A stretch of 64,000 nt of DNA from Physcomitrium patens (taxonomy: Eukaryota; Streptophyta; Bryopsida; Funariales; Funariaceae). The DNA is taken from positions 12,369,145 through 12,433,144 of the forward strand of contig NC_037253.1 of NCBI RefSeq assembly GCF_000002425.4. The letters run 5' to 3'. Below the pieces are notes generated by a model. That model did no database searches, was not told the origin of the DNA, and saw nothing but the letters and a program-made list of their open reading frames with translations. Of the stretch, positions 1 through 12,689 are shown in pieces; position 1 is the stretch's first letter; every line of letters starts with the position of its first letter. The translations under genes and the position numbers were made by a program.

Positions 1-132
1 TCAACTCGAGAAGTGGCCGGGTATTCGAAGTTATCATATTACACCCACTTCCAGGGTATTGAAAGGATATCGCGTTGCACCGAGGTCCGGGTATGGTAAC
101 CCTAACAAGCACAGACATCGTCAACCCTGTTT

Positions 133-167
<35 letters not shown>

Positions 168-218
168 CACCTCAACCGATTGTTGTGTCGGTGGGCAGTT
201 TTGGAGCGGGAGGCAGCG
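1..218 (+). promoter_or_regulatory. Upstream region and 5' leader of Mago nashi
   Basis: This is the proximal promoter and leader of the Mago nashi gene; the window starts inside it. A telo-box-like AACCCTAA lies at 98-105, a motif known from plant promoters of translation and RNA-processing genes. A CT microsatellite at about 137-168, just before the coding start, resembles the pyrimidine-rich patch found near plant transcription starts. I see no clear TATA box. Two ATGs at 75 and 93 are in frame with the Mago ATG without an intervening stop, so an N-terminally extended product cannot be excluded from sequence alone. Confidence 0.55.
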
Positions 219-1416
219 ATGGCTTCAGTGCACGCCGAGGAGCTTGGCGAGTTCTATGTGCGTTACTACGTTGGCCATAAGGGCAAGTTCGGTCACGAAT
301 TTCTGGAGTTCGAGTTCCGTCCCGATGGCAAGCTCCGCTACGCCAACAACTCCAACTACAAAAACGACACCATGATTCGCAAGGAGGTCTTTCTTACCCA
401 GGCCGCGCTCAAGGAGTGCCGACGCATTATTACTGATAGCGAGGCAAGTGTCCCTTGCTACATTTTTTTTTTTTTTTTTTTTTTTTTTTTCATTATTCTT
501 TGAGGCTATGTACATTTCAAGGCATGGTTAGGGTAGTACATGTCAGTTTAGGGTTTGGGAATAGTTCGCTGTTCTTGCGCGCTGGGTTTTTCCCCTTCTA
601 TCTCCTTGGAGCTCTTTGATATAAGCCATGTGGATTATATTTTGCAATGTGTCGGGCTGATCACTCGCAACCCTGTGCTCCCATTGTCTTGGGCTTTGCT
701 TGAACCTTGGGACTCTCTATGTTAGCTTATTCAGTTTTGGTTCTTTCTCAAGTGGGCATAGTGAAATGCTGGAAGCATGTTAGCAACTTGGCAATTGTTA
801 GGTAGTCGACCATTTGGGTCCCCTGTTATCTGATCACTCTGATGTTCAATCCTGGATCTTTTTGGAAGCGAGGTTGTTTAGTAATGAAGAATACAATGTC
901 ACTGATTAGAACACGGCTTTACTTATCTTAGTGGATGAACCTTACTCTAACTGCTCTTTCTTGGATTTTTCAGATATTGAAAGAAGATGATAACAACTGG
1001 CCAGAACCTGATAGAATTGGACGACAGGAGCTCGAGATTGTGATGGGAAACGAGCATATATCCTTCACTACATCAAAAATTGGTTCCCTTCTTGATGTAC
1101 AGAGCAGCAAGGATCCTGAAGGTCTTCGGATTTTTTACTATCTTGTCCAGGTACGTTTATTGAAGAATTGTGTTACCTCTCTGTGCTGGACTTCAACGTG
1201 GCTTCAACTTTAGGGTATCCCTTTTAACACCTGGAGGTCCTTTGCTTGAAATTTACTTGAAGTAATCCAAGGTAGAGGTGTTGTGCGTTGGGTTAGAGCC
1301 TGTGTAAGCCAATGATTGCCTTTTAACGCTGCTATTTTGGCACTACTATTTTGCAGGACTTGAAATGCTTCGTTTTTTCGCTCATCGGTCTGCATTTCAA
1401 GATTAAGCCTATCTAA
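219..1416 (+). CDS. MAGO: Mago nashi, exon-junction-complex core subunit
   Basis: Three coding exons, 219-443, 974-1150 and 1357-1416, join in frame to 153 residues, the usual family length. The product covers the whole Mago fold: it opens [20 protein letters not shown], continues through the [12 protein letters not shown] and [21 protein letters not shown] segments, and ends with HFKIKPI. Mago forms a heterodimer with Y14 that locks eIF4A-III onto spliced mRNA, in nucleus and cytoplasm. The start at 219 is chosen because every Mago protein begins here; upstream in-frame ATGs would add non-conserved, CT-repeat-encoded residues. Intron 1 has a GC donor (GAG|GCAAGT) instead of GT, followed by a run of 28 T at 463-490. 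Intron 2 is GT-AG. The 3' UTR probably ends before about 1880, where composition drops to AT-rich. Confidence 0.97.
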
Positions 1417-3229
1417 GTTTTGCTCCCATGATTGTTATCAATGGTGGATGTCGGTGTAATTTTCAAGGTTTTCAAGGCCACTGAAGTGGGCAGAGCAGTT
1501 CATACGCAAGAACGTTTTGATACCGTCAAATTGCTACTGGATGAAGAATTGTGTCAATGTGTGCGACCGGGAGTTTTTCTGTTTCAGTCCTACTGTACAT
1601 TGTTTGCACCTGATTAATGGGCAAGGCTTCTTATTCTATGTGGTGACTCGGGGTTATCCCAGTTGTAATCAATCAGACAGTACACCACATTTTTAACATC
1701 GTCAGCTGTTTTAACCATTGCATAGTCCTTGTGTATTCATCCTGTTTGATTACATTGTACGTTGGTTGGACTATGAATGACGTTCTGATGTGACGATGAA
1801 GGATTACGTCCACTACCTTGGTCAGGCTGCATTATTCCACTTTTAGTCTTGATTGAATATTATTGATCAAACTCACAATAAACCCCATTTGACAGCGAAA
1901 AAAATTGTTACTTCACCAGATCCTGAAGTTGTTTGTTTTAACGACAATGCATAGGCAATATAAACAACTTTCTGTGGGAAATTTCGTCTCTCATACAATT
2001 TTCTATTGTTCTTGATTTCTAACTTAGATGAAAGCATTTGATCTCTCATACAAATCTCTATTGTTTATGATTTCTGACTCTGATGAAAGAATATGATTTC
2101 AAAACCTTTCAGATTTTCAAACATTCAACAACAATGCTCTTAACTACTTTAAGCAAAGTGTGTTGGACATCATATATTTTGATGCATAAGATGTTTAACA
2201 CATTATTCTATTTTCTTAGCCTTTTACAAAGAATTTACTAGATGTCAATGTGTCTTTTCACATACATGATATTTCAATTTTATTTTTATTTTTAATGATT
2301 ACAAATGTAACATTTCACTGATTATTATGATTAACAAGAGCCTCATTTGTAAAAATAAAATGTTTGTTATTTATTGGGTTAACCAGATTGGTCAAATTAT
2401 ACATTGGTTAGTTGTCATGTACTTTTATTTCTCTGCTTAAAAGTTCTACAATCAATCAATTATGATTTTACTTCATAGTAGGTATTTTAAAACAAAATAT
2501 ATGTTTTATTGTGGGCTTGCAATTGTTTACATTTTAATTTAATCTCTATTGCAAAAGTTCATCTTTTAAATATTTACATTTTAAATGTATACTTTGAATT
2601 TTAAAGAACAATTTAAATATTATATTATTCTCTCCATTATTGTATATATTATAGTCTATTCTTTACATATGTTGGTTTGTTATACTCATTTAATATTTAA
2701 AGTTATCTAGTATGTTTACAATAACATATATTAAAGATGCTACTACAAAATATTTTCTAATTTTCTTTCAATCTTTTCAAACTTAATATTTAATCATTTC
2801 ATCTAATTGACGGCAAGAAATGTGATGATGAATTTGCATTCTTTTATATTTAAAATCCTTGACTATAGCATTTGTCTAAAATAAACATTATTTGTTTAAA
2901 CTGTTCTAAATCAAATTATTTTAAAAGCAAAAACACAATTACAATAGCATCTTACAAGACTTTGTTGCAAATACTTTTACAACATGAATGTAAATTAATA
3001 AATGAATACAAAATAATATGGAATTAGGATTAAGATGCAAATTTGTAAAAGATCTAAAAAAAATTCAAAAATGTACATCAAAAGACCAAAAGAAAAGAAA
3101 AGAAAAGGATCTTCTTAGATAGAGACAAGACTAAAGTTGGCTCTTGTAATTAATCTTAGAGATTGCATTCATATAAGATATTATACATTGTTCCTTCCAT
3201 GAATCAATATTGTATGTTGCAAGAAAAAT
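1417..3229. other. Mago 3' flank, then AT-rich spacer
   Basis: About 460 bases after the stop keep genic composition and probably include the 3' UTR. From about 1880 the sequence becomes strongly AT-rich with many short homopolymers. I see no open coding stretch, LTR pair or RNA gene in it. Confidence 0.6.
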
Positions 3230-3790
3230 ATTAATTATCAAGGGTTTTCAATCATCAAAAGTGGCTTGTTGAAGATAGGATGAAAATAATCCTTGGGAAG
3301 GCTCCATAAACTAGGTTGGTTATTTCTAGTATGGTGGGTATGTAGTCTTTCTTCACCTAATCATGTATAGCCACGTGGGTCTATTAGCTATGTGGCCTTG
3401 CTTCATCCAATCTTGTATAGCCATATAGCTCTTTTGGCCACATAGCCTTCATTATTTACTTCTATTAATTAATGGAAGTCAATGGTAATCAATTAATTAA
3501 TAGAAATTAGATGTTATTAATTAAACATCATAGAGTGAAGTCAATTTCTAAATTTTGATTAATTAATGGAGATTATTGATTTGTGGTGGATTAATCAATG
3601 AAAGAAGTAGTGGAGTTAGAGTTATAAATAAGGTGCCAATAATTTAATTGTAAGCAAATCATATGAAGACATCTATGCTTCAAATACTATTATATTTAAT
3701 GATTAATGCTTCAAATATTATTAAAGTAACTTAACAACTTTCTTTGTTTTGAGCAATATGAGACTATAATAGAAATTTACATTATTTAAT
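3230..3790 (+). repeat. LTR-like fragment, family C (orphan)
   Basis: This stretch has the look of an LTR: a promoter-like TATAAATA at about 3624, short polyadenylation-like AT stretches, and moderately higher complexity than its surroundings. Inside it, about 3340-3450, two imperfect copies of a roughly 52-base unit lie in tandem (each with CTTCA, TGTATAGCCA and a TATGTGG or CATAGCC end). I found no second copy in the window and no attached gag or pol, so it may be a solo LTR. The assignment rests on pattern only. Confidence 0.35.
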
Positions 3791-4204
3791 GACAAGTTTT
3801 TTAAAGAATCCAAATCAATCTTGCTTAAGTCATTATTAGAAAAAAGACTTGGCAACAAGATTGCATATAATTACATAGGATTCTTGATACACACTAATTT
3901 GTACAAAATTAATGTTAATAACAAGAACATTAAGTTAAAGATATTCAAAGATATCCATATAGCTACTACATATAATCATTAAAAGTCAAAGTTTTTCAAG
4001 ATTAATTTTTATATTAATTAGCAAAAGATAAGATAAGAAAAATGAGACATCATTTTTAAATAGATAAAAAAAAATTGATAGTAAATTTTTTTTTGAATCT
4101 TGCATCTAATTCATTTTAGAATCTAAAAAATTTTAAAAATTATTTGTGACAGTAAAAAATTTTATTATAGAAAAAGAAAAAGAAAAAAAAAAAAAAAAAA
4201 ATCA

Positions 4205-4931
4205 TACTAAACTATAACAATCTTCTTTTATGTTGTAAGTGTTTTTTAGTTGAATCTTGTAATATTAGAAATCACCACATTATAACATATATTGAAAGTT
4301 TAAAATGTTTGTAATAAGGTCAAGAAACACATGAAAAATATCAATTTTTTACCTAGAAAACTTAGCCAACATGTTTGTGACGTGTTGCACATATTAACCA
4401 CTTGAAATATAAGTTGACAATGTAGTGCACATATAGAATACTTGCCTTAGAAGTTAATTATATATTCTGCAAGTGAAATATGTGAATGTAACTTCTAGTT
4501 AGATAGTATATATAAAAATAAGAATGAGGCTTTCTTCACTCTTATCAACTTCTTACTTGCTTTTAGTTTAATTTCAAGAGTTTATAGTTTTTTTAGTTTT
4601 CAGCAATAGCTATTTCAATTATTTCTTGAAAATATATATCTATATATTTATCTATCTATATATATATATATATAGTCATCTTTATTTGAAATATATCTCA
4701 TTTTTTTATTTACATTATTTGAATATTTTTTCTTGAAAGATTAACAAAAATACACTTACAATATCACAACTTTGTTTTCGTTTTTGGTTTTTTGTTTTTT
4801 TGTTTTATTGAAAATATATTATTTATTTCTTTTAATAATATATAAATATATTAGAAGTTATAATTATCTACTTATAAATTGATATTGTTTTTAGAACTTT
4901 TTTTTATTCTTAAGACTTTTTTTTTTTTTGA

Positions 4932-4979
<48 letters not shown>

Positions 4980-6062
4980 TAATTATTATTGAGTGATATA
5001 TAAATAAGATTTATATTTTGTATTAAAAAAATTTATTAATAATAAATACACTTTATAACTTCGACAAATTATAATTAATATTAAGTAAAATGATGTTGTA
5101 TTTTTCAAATAATTTTTCTAAGGCTTACAATATGATGTAAAATAATTGATGCTAAACTTATCTTGTCTTCAAACATTGAGTCATGCAATTGACTTTGCTA
5201 TGAAGTATGATTTTTTTTTTTTTTGAATTTTAATTTAAGAATTGGACAAGTAGGCTTGAATCTTTTTACAATTCAATAGCAACACCAACATGTTTTCAAC
5301 ACATTTATTGAAAAATTGAAGTTATGCAAATTAATAGAATATTTTTTAAATCTCTTAATAAGCAAGAAAAGACTTGATGTTGTCAAGTAGGATTGTGCTT
5401 ATAATGTAGAGAACCTAAGCACATTGTTCAAAATCATACAAAGTAGCAACATAAGCACAAAATAAAGAGTATGACTATCAAAGAAGACTATGTGTTGGAA
5501 AAAAAAAATTATTTAGCTACTATAGAGACTAGGTGGCTAGAATCTTGTATAGTACCTAATAAAGGTCATATTTTCTTCTTGTAGTATTTTTCTTGTTTTA
5601 CAATAAGTATTCATTTTAGATCTAAAAGTCACAAAGCCTTCACATTACTAAATATAGGAGCTTAGTTTATAGTTTAGATAGTGACTTTGTGAAAAGATAT
5701 AAAATACTTTTAATAAAAAAAAACTAAATCTACACTCATAAAAATCATAGCTGGTTATTTATTATCTTTTGGAGATATTATCTATAAAATTATTTCTATA
5801 ATTATAATAATAAAAAATAATAATAGCTTATTAATATTAAATATTATTAGATTATTTTAGATTATCAAATTATTATAATTAAAATAATATCAATTTTAGA
5901 TAAATTAAGACTTTTTTTTATCAAATAAAAAAAAATTAGCCTAGAAAAATCAATTTCTTATTGATAGGTGCAAAAAAAAGCTCACCTTTTATATTTGTAT
6001 TACATCAATTTGAAATCTTTTGACTTGAAGCAAGATTCTAATTTAATATTAAAATTATCAAG

Positions 6063-6113
<51 letters not shown>

Positions 6114-7996
6114 CATTATCTTTATGATTGCTCCATTAATCTTTAATAATGAGTTTATTTATTTAAACCAATCTATAGCTTTTCACAAAATGAATTACCT
6201 CCACTTAAGAAATATATTGATGGGAACTTAGCTAAGAACTTCCTTTGTCATTTAAAATCTATAGCACAAGGGCCTATCTTGTTTGTAAAGAAAAAAGATG
6301 GATCATTGCAAATATTAGTGGATTATAGACGACTTAACAAGATTACTATTAAAAAAAGATACTTTATACTTTTAATATTAAGACTTCTTTATCAAAAGAA
6401 TGAAGCTAAGATCTACATAAGAATAGATCTACAATAAACATATAATGTGCTATATATTAAAAAAATAAATAAATAAAAGACTATTTTGAATCAAGTATAA
6501 TTATTTTAAATATAGTATTATGCCATTTGGATTAATGAATACATCAAGTGCTTTTTTATTATCTAATGAATAATATTTATTGACAATTTTTAGATTATTT
6601 TTTTGTTTATTATCTAGACAATATTTCAATCTATTTTAAGAAAAAAATATAAACTTTAAATTTTTTACATCTTTCAAAAATTTAGAGGTACAAGATTGTA
6701 TGCTAAGATGAAAAAGTATGTATTTTACACAACTTAAGTTGACTTCTTAAGATATATTATTTCAATAATGGACTTATAATGGATCTTAAGAAAACTCAAA
6801 TTATCATTGATGTAAAGATTCTAAAAATATTAAGAGATGCTCAATACTTTTTCATATTTTTTAATTATTATCAAATTTTTATGATTTTTTTTTTAAGATG
6901 TATCTCTAATTATATGTTTTACTTATAAAGAAAAAATTGAATAAAATAAAGCAATTGAAGAAAAATTTAAAGCTTTGAAGACAATTTTTATTGCATCATT
7001 AATCTTGCATTGTATCAATTTTTTTAAGACATTTATATAGAAAAAAATGCATCAAGCTTTGCCTTTGGTATAATATTATTACAAATGAGAGAAAATAACA
7101 AACTTCACCTTGTAGCTTTTCATTCAAGAATTTTTTTGATAGTTAATATCAACTACATGATCTATAATAAAAAAAAATTTGTAATTGTGGATTTATTTCA
7201 AAAATGATGCTATTATTTGAAAAATTATTATTCAAACAAATCACAAGAACCTGAAGTATTTTATGTCGATACAAATTTTGAGTTTTTGCCAAGTCTATTA
7301 GAACATGTTTTTGTTGAGACTTGCAATCAATATTACTTAATGATCAAAAAAAATAACAAAGTTTATTCAAAATCATTTTTTGATGTTCTTATCTTGTGCC
7401 AAAAGAAAGAAATATATTTTTTAATTGATAATAATTTTTTTTTTTTTTGAAGCCAAAGAAATTTCATCTTTGAACCATGAAATCAATATTGGTTATTAAT
7501 TCAACCTTTTTTGATCAAATCAAATCAAGTATATATTGAGATATTTTTATTCATGATATTTAAAATAATTCTTCTAAAATTCACAATAATTATAAATTTA
7601 AATTAAAAAATATTTTTTATTTTAAAGAATATTTATATGTTTTAAAAGATAATGTATGCTTTTGAATTTTTTAAGTTTGTTGCGGTTTTTTAATTGGATG
7701 ACATTTAGGATACAACAAGACCTTGGAATTAATTTCAAGAGATATTTGGTGGTTTCAAATATAAAAAGTAGTTAAAGACTTTGTATAATCATGTGATATT
7801 TTTTCAAGATCAAAATTTCCTTAACATTGACTTTACGGACTTTTTCAATTTTTATCTATAAAAGAAGAATTATGATCTTTTGTTTTATAGATCGTTTTTT
7901 ACAAATCTTGTAATCTCAAATTTTTAAACTTTATAATTGTGATATTAGATCATTTCACTTATTTGATATATTTTTTACCTTAAACAAAATCTATCC

Positions 7997-8028
<32 letters not shown>

Positions 8029-9066
8029 CTTTTTTTTGACAATATTCATTGTTATCATGTATTTTTAAAAGATATTATATCAAATAAAAAAATACAATTT
8101 TGTTGAGGTTTTTTAAAATTCTTTTTAAGATATTAAAAATGGACATAAAAATATCTTTGATTATCTATTTCTAAACCAATAGACAAAAAAATAGATAAAT
8201 TAAGTATTAAAGCAATATCTAAAATATACCATTAACTACCATCAAAATGATTGGATAATTCTTTTGCCATTATTGGACTTTGCATATAATAATATGATAT
8301 AATCTTCTACTTAATAATTACCTTTCTATGCTAATTATAATTATCATCTATAATTTGATATTTTTAATTTTTTAAAATTTAATAAACCTATAACAAAAGA
8401 TTTAGCAAATTATTCATTAGAGTTACATATAATAATTAAGACATAATTTTAAAATTTTTAAGAACAACAAAAGACCAATATAGATGTCTGTTGCAAGAAA
8501 TAAGTTCAATTACATGTTAGCAATAAGATATAATTACTTTTTCTTAATATTAGGAATATTTTCTCTTCTGAAAAATTAAATTATTATATACTTAGACCAT
8601 TTTTTATTTGTAAATAAATCAATTAATTTATATATTAATTACACCTATCAAAGTCTATAAAGATTCATTATGGATTTCAAGTGTTAATGCCATGTTGGCC
8701 ACTTTTGGTACAAATTAGCCATTTAGTACACATATGAGAAACTTGCCTTATAAATTAGATATGTGTCTTATTAATTAGATATATGTAGGATATCCTATAG
8801 AATATTGCTACACAACTTTTAGTTAGATAATACATATAGAAGCAAAAGTAGGACCTTCTTCATTCATTTTAATTTATTTCTTGCTTCAAATCAAATTTTA
8901 AGAATCCCTAATTTTCTAGTCATTGGTAATAAATATTCTAGTTTTTTATATATATATATACATATACATGTTTTTATTTCTTTTTTTGTTATCTTTCTTT
9001 TATAAACGTCTCACTTGCTTATTTATATTCTTTAATTTTTTTATTTCTTTTTTTTCTTTATTAACA
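4205..9066 (+). mobile_element. Ty3/gypsy retrotransposon A2, heavily decayed
   Basis: A + strand element of the same family as A1 (25962-31215). The 5' LTR runs from about 4205 to 4737 and the 3' LTR from about 8500 to 9066 (ending TTAACA). Both share with A1 the internal CACATGT-rich U3 block, the TAGTATATATA box and the TTCTTCACTCTT stretch. The PBS neighbourhood, ACTTACAATATCA, follows the 5' LTR at about 4755. Gag-like sequence lies around 5100-5560, reverse transcriptase around 6180-6900, RNase H and linker to about 7450, and integrase traces to about 8480. The chromodomain seen in A1 is missing. Frameshifts, stops and several AT insertions, including (AT)n at 4934-4975 and 6067-6112, make it far older than A1. 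Its outer ends are uncertain by tens of bases. Confidence 0.8.
6239..6800 (+). pseudogene. Reverse transcriptase remnant of element A2
   Basis: Translation gives AQGPILFVKKKDGSLQ followed by VDYRRLNKITIKKRY, the fingers-palm start of Ty3/gypsy reverse transcriptases, then a palm region broken by stops, then a thumb-proximal FLRYIIS-like segment at about 6745. The YxDD region between is unreadable. This copy is useful because it retains the roughly 600 bases deleted from A1, so it shows what A1 lost. Confidence 0.75.
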
Positions 9067-9673
9067 TGCAATAATCTTTAAGGCATATCAAGCTTAATCT
9101 AGAATCAAATAACCTCCAAATAAATTCGAAACAATATTGAATGATTTTTTAAAAAATTCTAAATAAACCTATCAATCCTTAAAAAAATCCTAATTAAATC
9201 CTTACAATCTTACTCAAATTCTAATTTAATCTTAAATAAATTCTAATTAGTTTTCAAAATATTCGAACTAAATTCTAATAAAATCTTAACTAAGTTCTTA
9301 CTAAATCCTAAAAAATTCGTGGCTCTATTCTAAAATAATCCTATCTAAATCCTATCAAATTTTAACCTAACTATCACTCTTAATTTTAATATAATTTTTA
9401 ATATTAATTTTAATATAAATTTTAATATTAATTTTAACATTAATTTTAACATTAATTTTAATATTAATTTTAATATTAATTTTAATATTAATTTTAATAT
9501 AAATTTTAATATAACTAAATTAAAAAATTTTAATATAAAAATTAATATAAATCTTAATTAATTTTAAATATATTTAACATTAAATTATAATCCTTAAAAT
9601 ATTCTATTTATTCATTGATTTTATCTTTTATTTTGCATAAAATTTAAGATTCTAATTTTCACCACGTACAAAA

Positions 9674-9712
<39 letters not shown>

Positions 9713-10720
9713 TTACTAATTAAAAAAAGATAAAAAATATAAAAAGGATTAAATAGTATTTTTTCTTCAACCTTGATATTTTTCAATATTTTCTAATATT
9801 TTTCTCTCGAATCATTTATTTTAAAAAAAAATACTTATTTTTTGGTGTTTATAACTATGAGAATTAATATTACTTCAATCCAAATAATAAATTATTTCAA
9901 ATCTTTAATAACCTTACTAGCCTTCAAATCTCTAATTGTAAATACTATAATATACTTGAATTCTAATAAATCTTAATGTAATTATCTAATTCATTTCAAA
10001 TACACAAAAAAAATCTAATACATCTAAAATCACAAAGCCACAAAATTTCATTCATAGATTTACAATAAAACTAACAAAATTCTATAAAATGAAAAAACCA
10101 GAGTTTCTAAAATCTAACCTTGACATTACATAGCTCTTAAAAGGTCATTATAAATTTAAAATCCTTCAAATTATTGCTCATTAAAATTTTCCTTAGTCTA
10201 TTCTTTGAATTTGCTCTTTGATGTAATAAAAAAATATTCTACATGCCATAGAGATGCAATTTTGTGCCTTAGAATTTAGTTTCAACCATAGTTCACAATC
10301 AATCTTCTTTGGGTATCAATCCTTGGATTTTACAAATAATTTTGGTTGGATACTATTCTTTATTTTCATCTAAAGATACTTATTGTGATATTTTTGATAA
10401 TCTATCTTGTTTTGCCTTATTTGTGGTCATATAAAATAAGTAGAAGTATTTTTAATAAAAAAGTAACATAAACTAAAATTTCTACTACCTTATTATTTTT
10501 AATATATGATTCTCAAGTAATTTTTAAATATTTTCAAAAGTAATTTTTAATAAATCCTTTCAAGTTTATTTGTCTTCATATACTCTTTTATCTAATAGTT
10601 GGATTATGACATGATAACAATATTCACCTAAAAAGAACTAGTACACATATATACATACACATACATATGCAAACAATAGCATAAATTATAAATATCAAAA
10701 GTAGATAAGAAAAAAAATCT

Positions 10721-10756
<36 letters not shown>

Positions 10757-12564
10757 AATTATATTAAATGGATTTAAGCACAAGCAATATAATAAGAAGG
10801 GAGAATAAAAAAAAAATGCAATGCATATACCATGGTAGATAAAAAAATTATAATACAAAGCACAACATGGAGTTGGGTTGGCATTAGACAAATGTATGTG
10901 AGCTAAGTAAAGAAAAAACAAATTTTGACCAAAAAGAAGACTATTGCCACAACAAATATAAGAGTATAAGAAATTATAAGCACCTATGTGTATATTTGTA
11001 AGAGCATAAAAATTCTAAATTCTAAATCCTTAATGTACAAATAATCTATGTTCTTGTTAGATCCACATCTATTCATTCTAAATTCTAAATATAAAAGAAA
11101 AAGATAGAATTTTGTTGATACCTTTAGATTTTGATAGTGATACTCATGTCAAACTAATATGAGTTTTATAAGGTGAGGATGTAAAAATCATTATTAAATA
11201 GAGTGGTTGCAAAAAACTATACATCATTGGATATGCTTGTTTCTAAAAAAGAAAAATTTAGTACAGTAGCACTATACTCAAGCCAATCCAACTACCAATT
11301 TGTTGTCTTCCTAAGATTCATGGATATGGATTACAACAAGAACTTGACAAAAACTTGGACTATGTGCATCTTCTTATTAAAAAAAAAAAAAAAGAAAAAA
11401 GAAAAAAAAAGGTGGGAGGTAGAAGCTATAGTTTCACTAGAATTGATTGTCGGAGCTTATCAATACAAATAAAAATAAAATAAAATAAAATAAATCTAAA
11501 AAAAAATCTTGAAATCAAAACAAAACATGTGACTCATTCCAAACATAATATCATTTCTTTTGCTTCTTTTTAATAGAGCTATTTATTTTTTGAAGCAATG
11601 CAATTTATAGAACCTCATAAATTATGCACTAAAAATATATCATAATGATTCACTTAATTTTTAAACCTTATGCAACACATTATGTGAAGAAAACACAATG
11701 TAACAAAGCATTAAAGTTACTATAAAGTTGTGGATTTTCACTTAATTTCTCACTTAATAATTCTACAGATATTATAAAAAATTATCTTTCTTTTTTATTA
11801 ATTATGTAAATAGCATGGTTATAAATTTATTTCATAGACACAACCTCCATTCCAAAAAAATATTATCATTTAAGCAAGGACTATTAGTTGAAAGATAAAA
11901 ATTAGGTGGGATATCATTGTATATATATTGTTAATTGGAATACAATAATTCTTTAATTAACAAACACATTACTACTAAAATTGATATTCTTTTACAAACA
12001 TGAGATATAATGAATCTGCAACCTATATGATATGATGTAATATATTGATTCTAACATGCAAATTTGATTAGTCAAACATCTACTTTAAATTACTTTTGAA
12101 GAAAGTAGGCTTATTACTACATCTCACCTGACATCATGGCACAACAATTGACCTTTCTAAAATATAATCACAAGATTAGATATTATTTGATTGTTGATTG
12201 AGTCTTTTTTTGGCAATCAAAACAATATTATACATCTTTTAGTAATATTAAGAGAATTTAGAATTGGACTACTTATTTTCTTAATAAACTAGTTACAAGT
12301 TTTTAACATTGGATCCATAAAGATATAATTACATAAACCAAAAACAAAAAATCTAATTTTTATTTACTTATTTTATTGTGAGGTATAACATTTTTAACTT
12401 GATTTGGTCTTTGTTGAAAAAGATACATTTATGAACCATGTAGATTCAATGCAATTCAAGAACCTCTGATTGGGGAAACGTGGAATGATGTGAAGATATG
12501 GAAACTATTATGATTAGGATCTTTGACCACGACAAAACCATGGGGGAAAACTCCAAGCTATTTA

Positions 12565-12613
<49 letters not shown>

Positions 12614-12616
12614 AAT
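9067..12616. other. AT-rich spacer with simple and tandem repeats
   Basis: No gene is visible. From 9090 to 9370 runs a degenerate array of motifs resembling AAATTCTAAT or AAATCCTAAT at roughly 11-15-base spacing. Then comes the 12-base tandem array listed separately. (AT)n lies at 9677-9710, 10724-10753 and 12563-12605, with poly-A at about 11380-11410. The short open frames here (for example 10628-10921 on - and 11203-11472 on +) are low-complexity and have no family resemblance. Confidence 0.6.
9380..9515. repeat. Tandem array of a 12-base TAATTTTAATAT unit
   Basis: About eleven consecutive copies of TAATTTTAATAT, with occasional ATAC or AAAT variants, are read directly. The array follows the older degenerate AAATTCTAAT-like repeat. 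It is not the plant telomere repeat. Confidence 0.85.
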
Positions 12617-12628
12617 AATTATCTAAGA

Positions 12629-12664
<36 letters not shown>

Positions 12665-12686
12665 GTATATATATTCTTAGATAATT
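12617..12686. repeat. Perfect inverted repeat around an (AT)n core
   Basis: The arm at 12617-12636 is exactly reverse complementary to 12667-12686. The unique part of the arm is ATTATCTAAGAA, so this is more than a consequence of the AT run. The pair would form a cruciform or, if transcribed, a hairpin. It sits at the switch from AT-rich DNA to the ordinary-composition island, and may be the remnant of a small palindromic transposon (MITE-like). Confidence 0.8.
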
Positions 12687-12689
12687 AAT

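Noticed and set aside
7217-7450. 77-codon frame on +
   Set aside because: It is a piece of decayed A2 pol (YVDTNFEF corresponds to YTDHKNFKYF of A1), not a gene.
9090-9370. Possible interstitial telomere repeat
   Set aside because: The recurrent word is AAATTCTAAT/AAATCCTAAT, not CCCTAAA, and its spacing is irregular.
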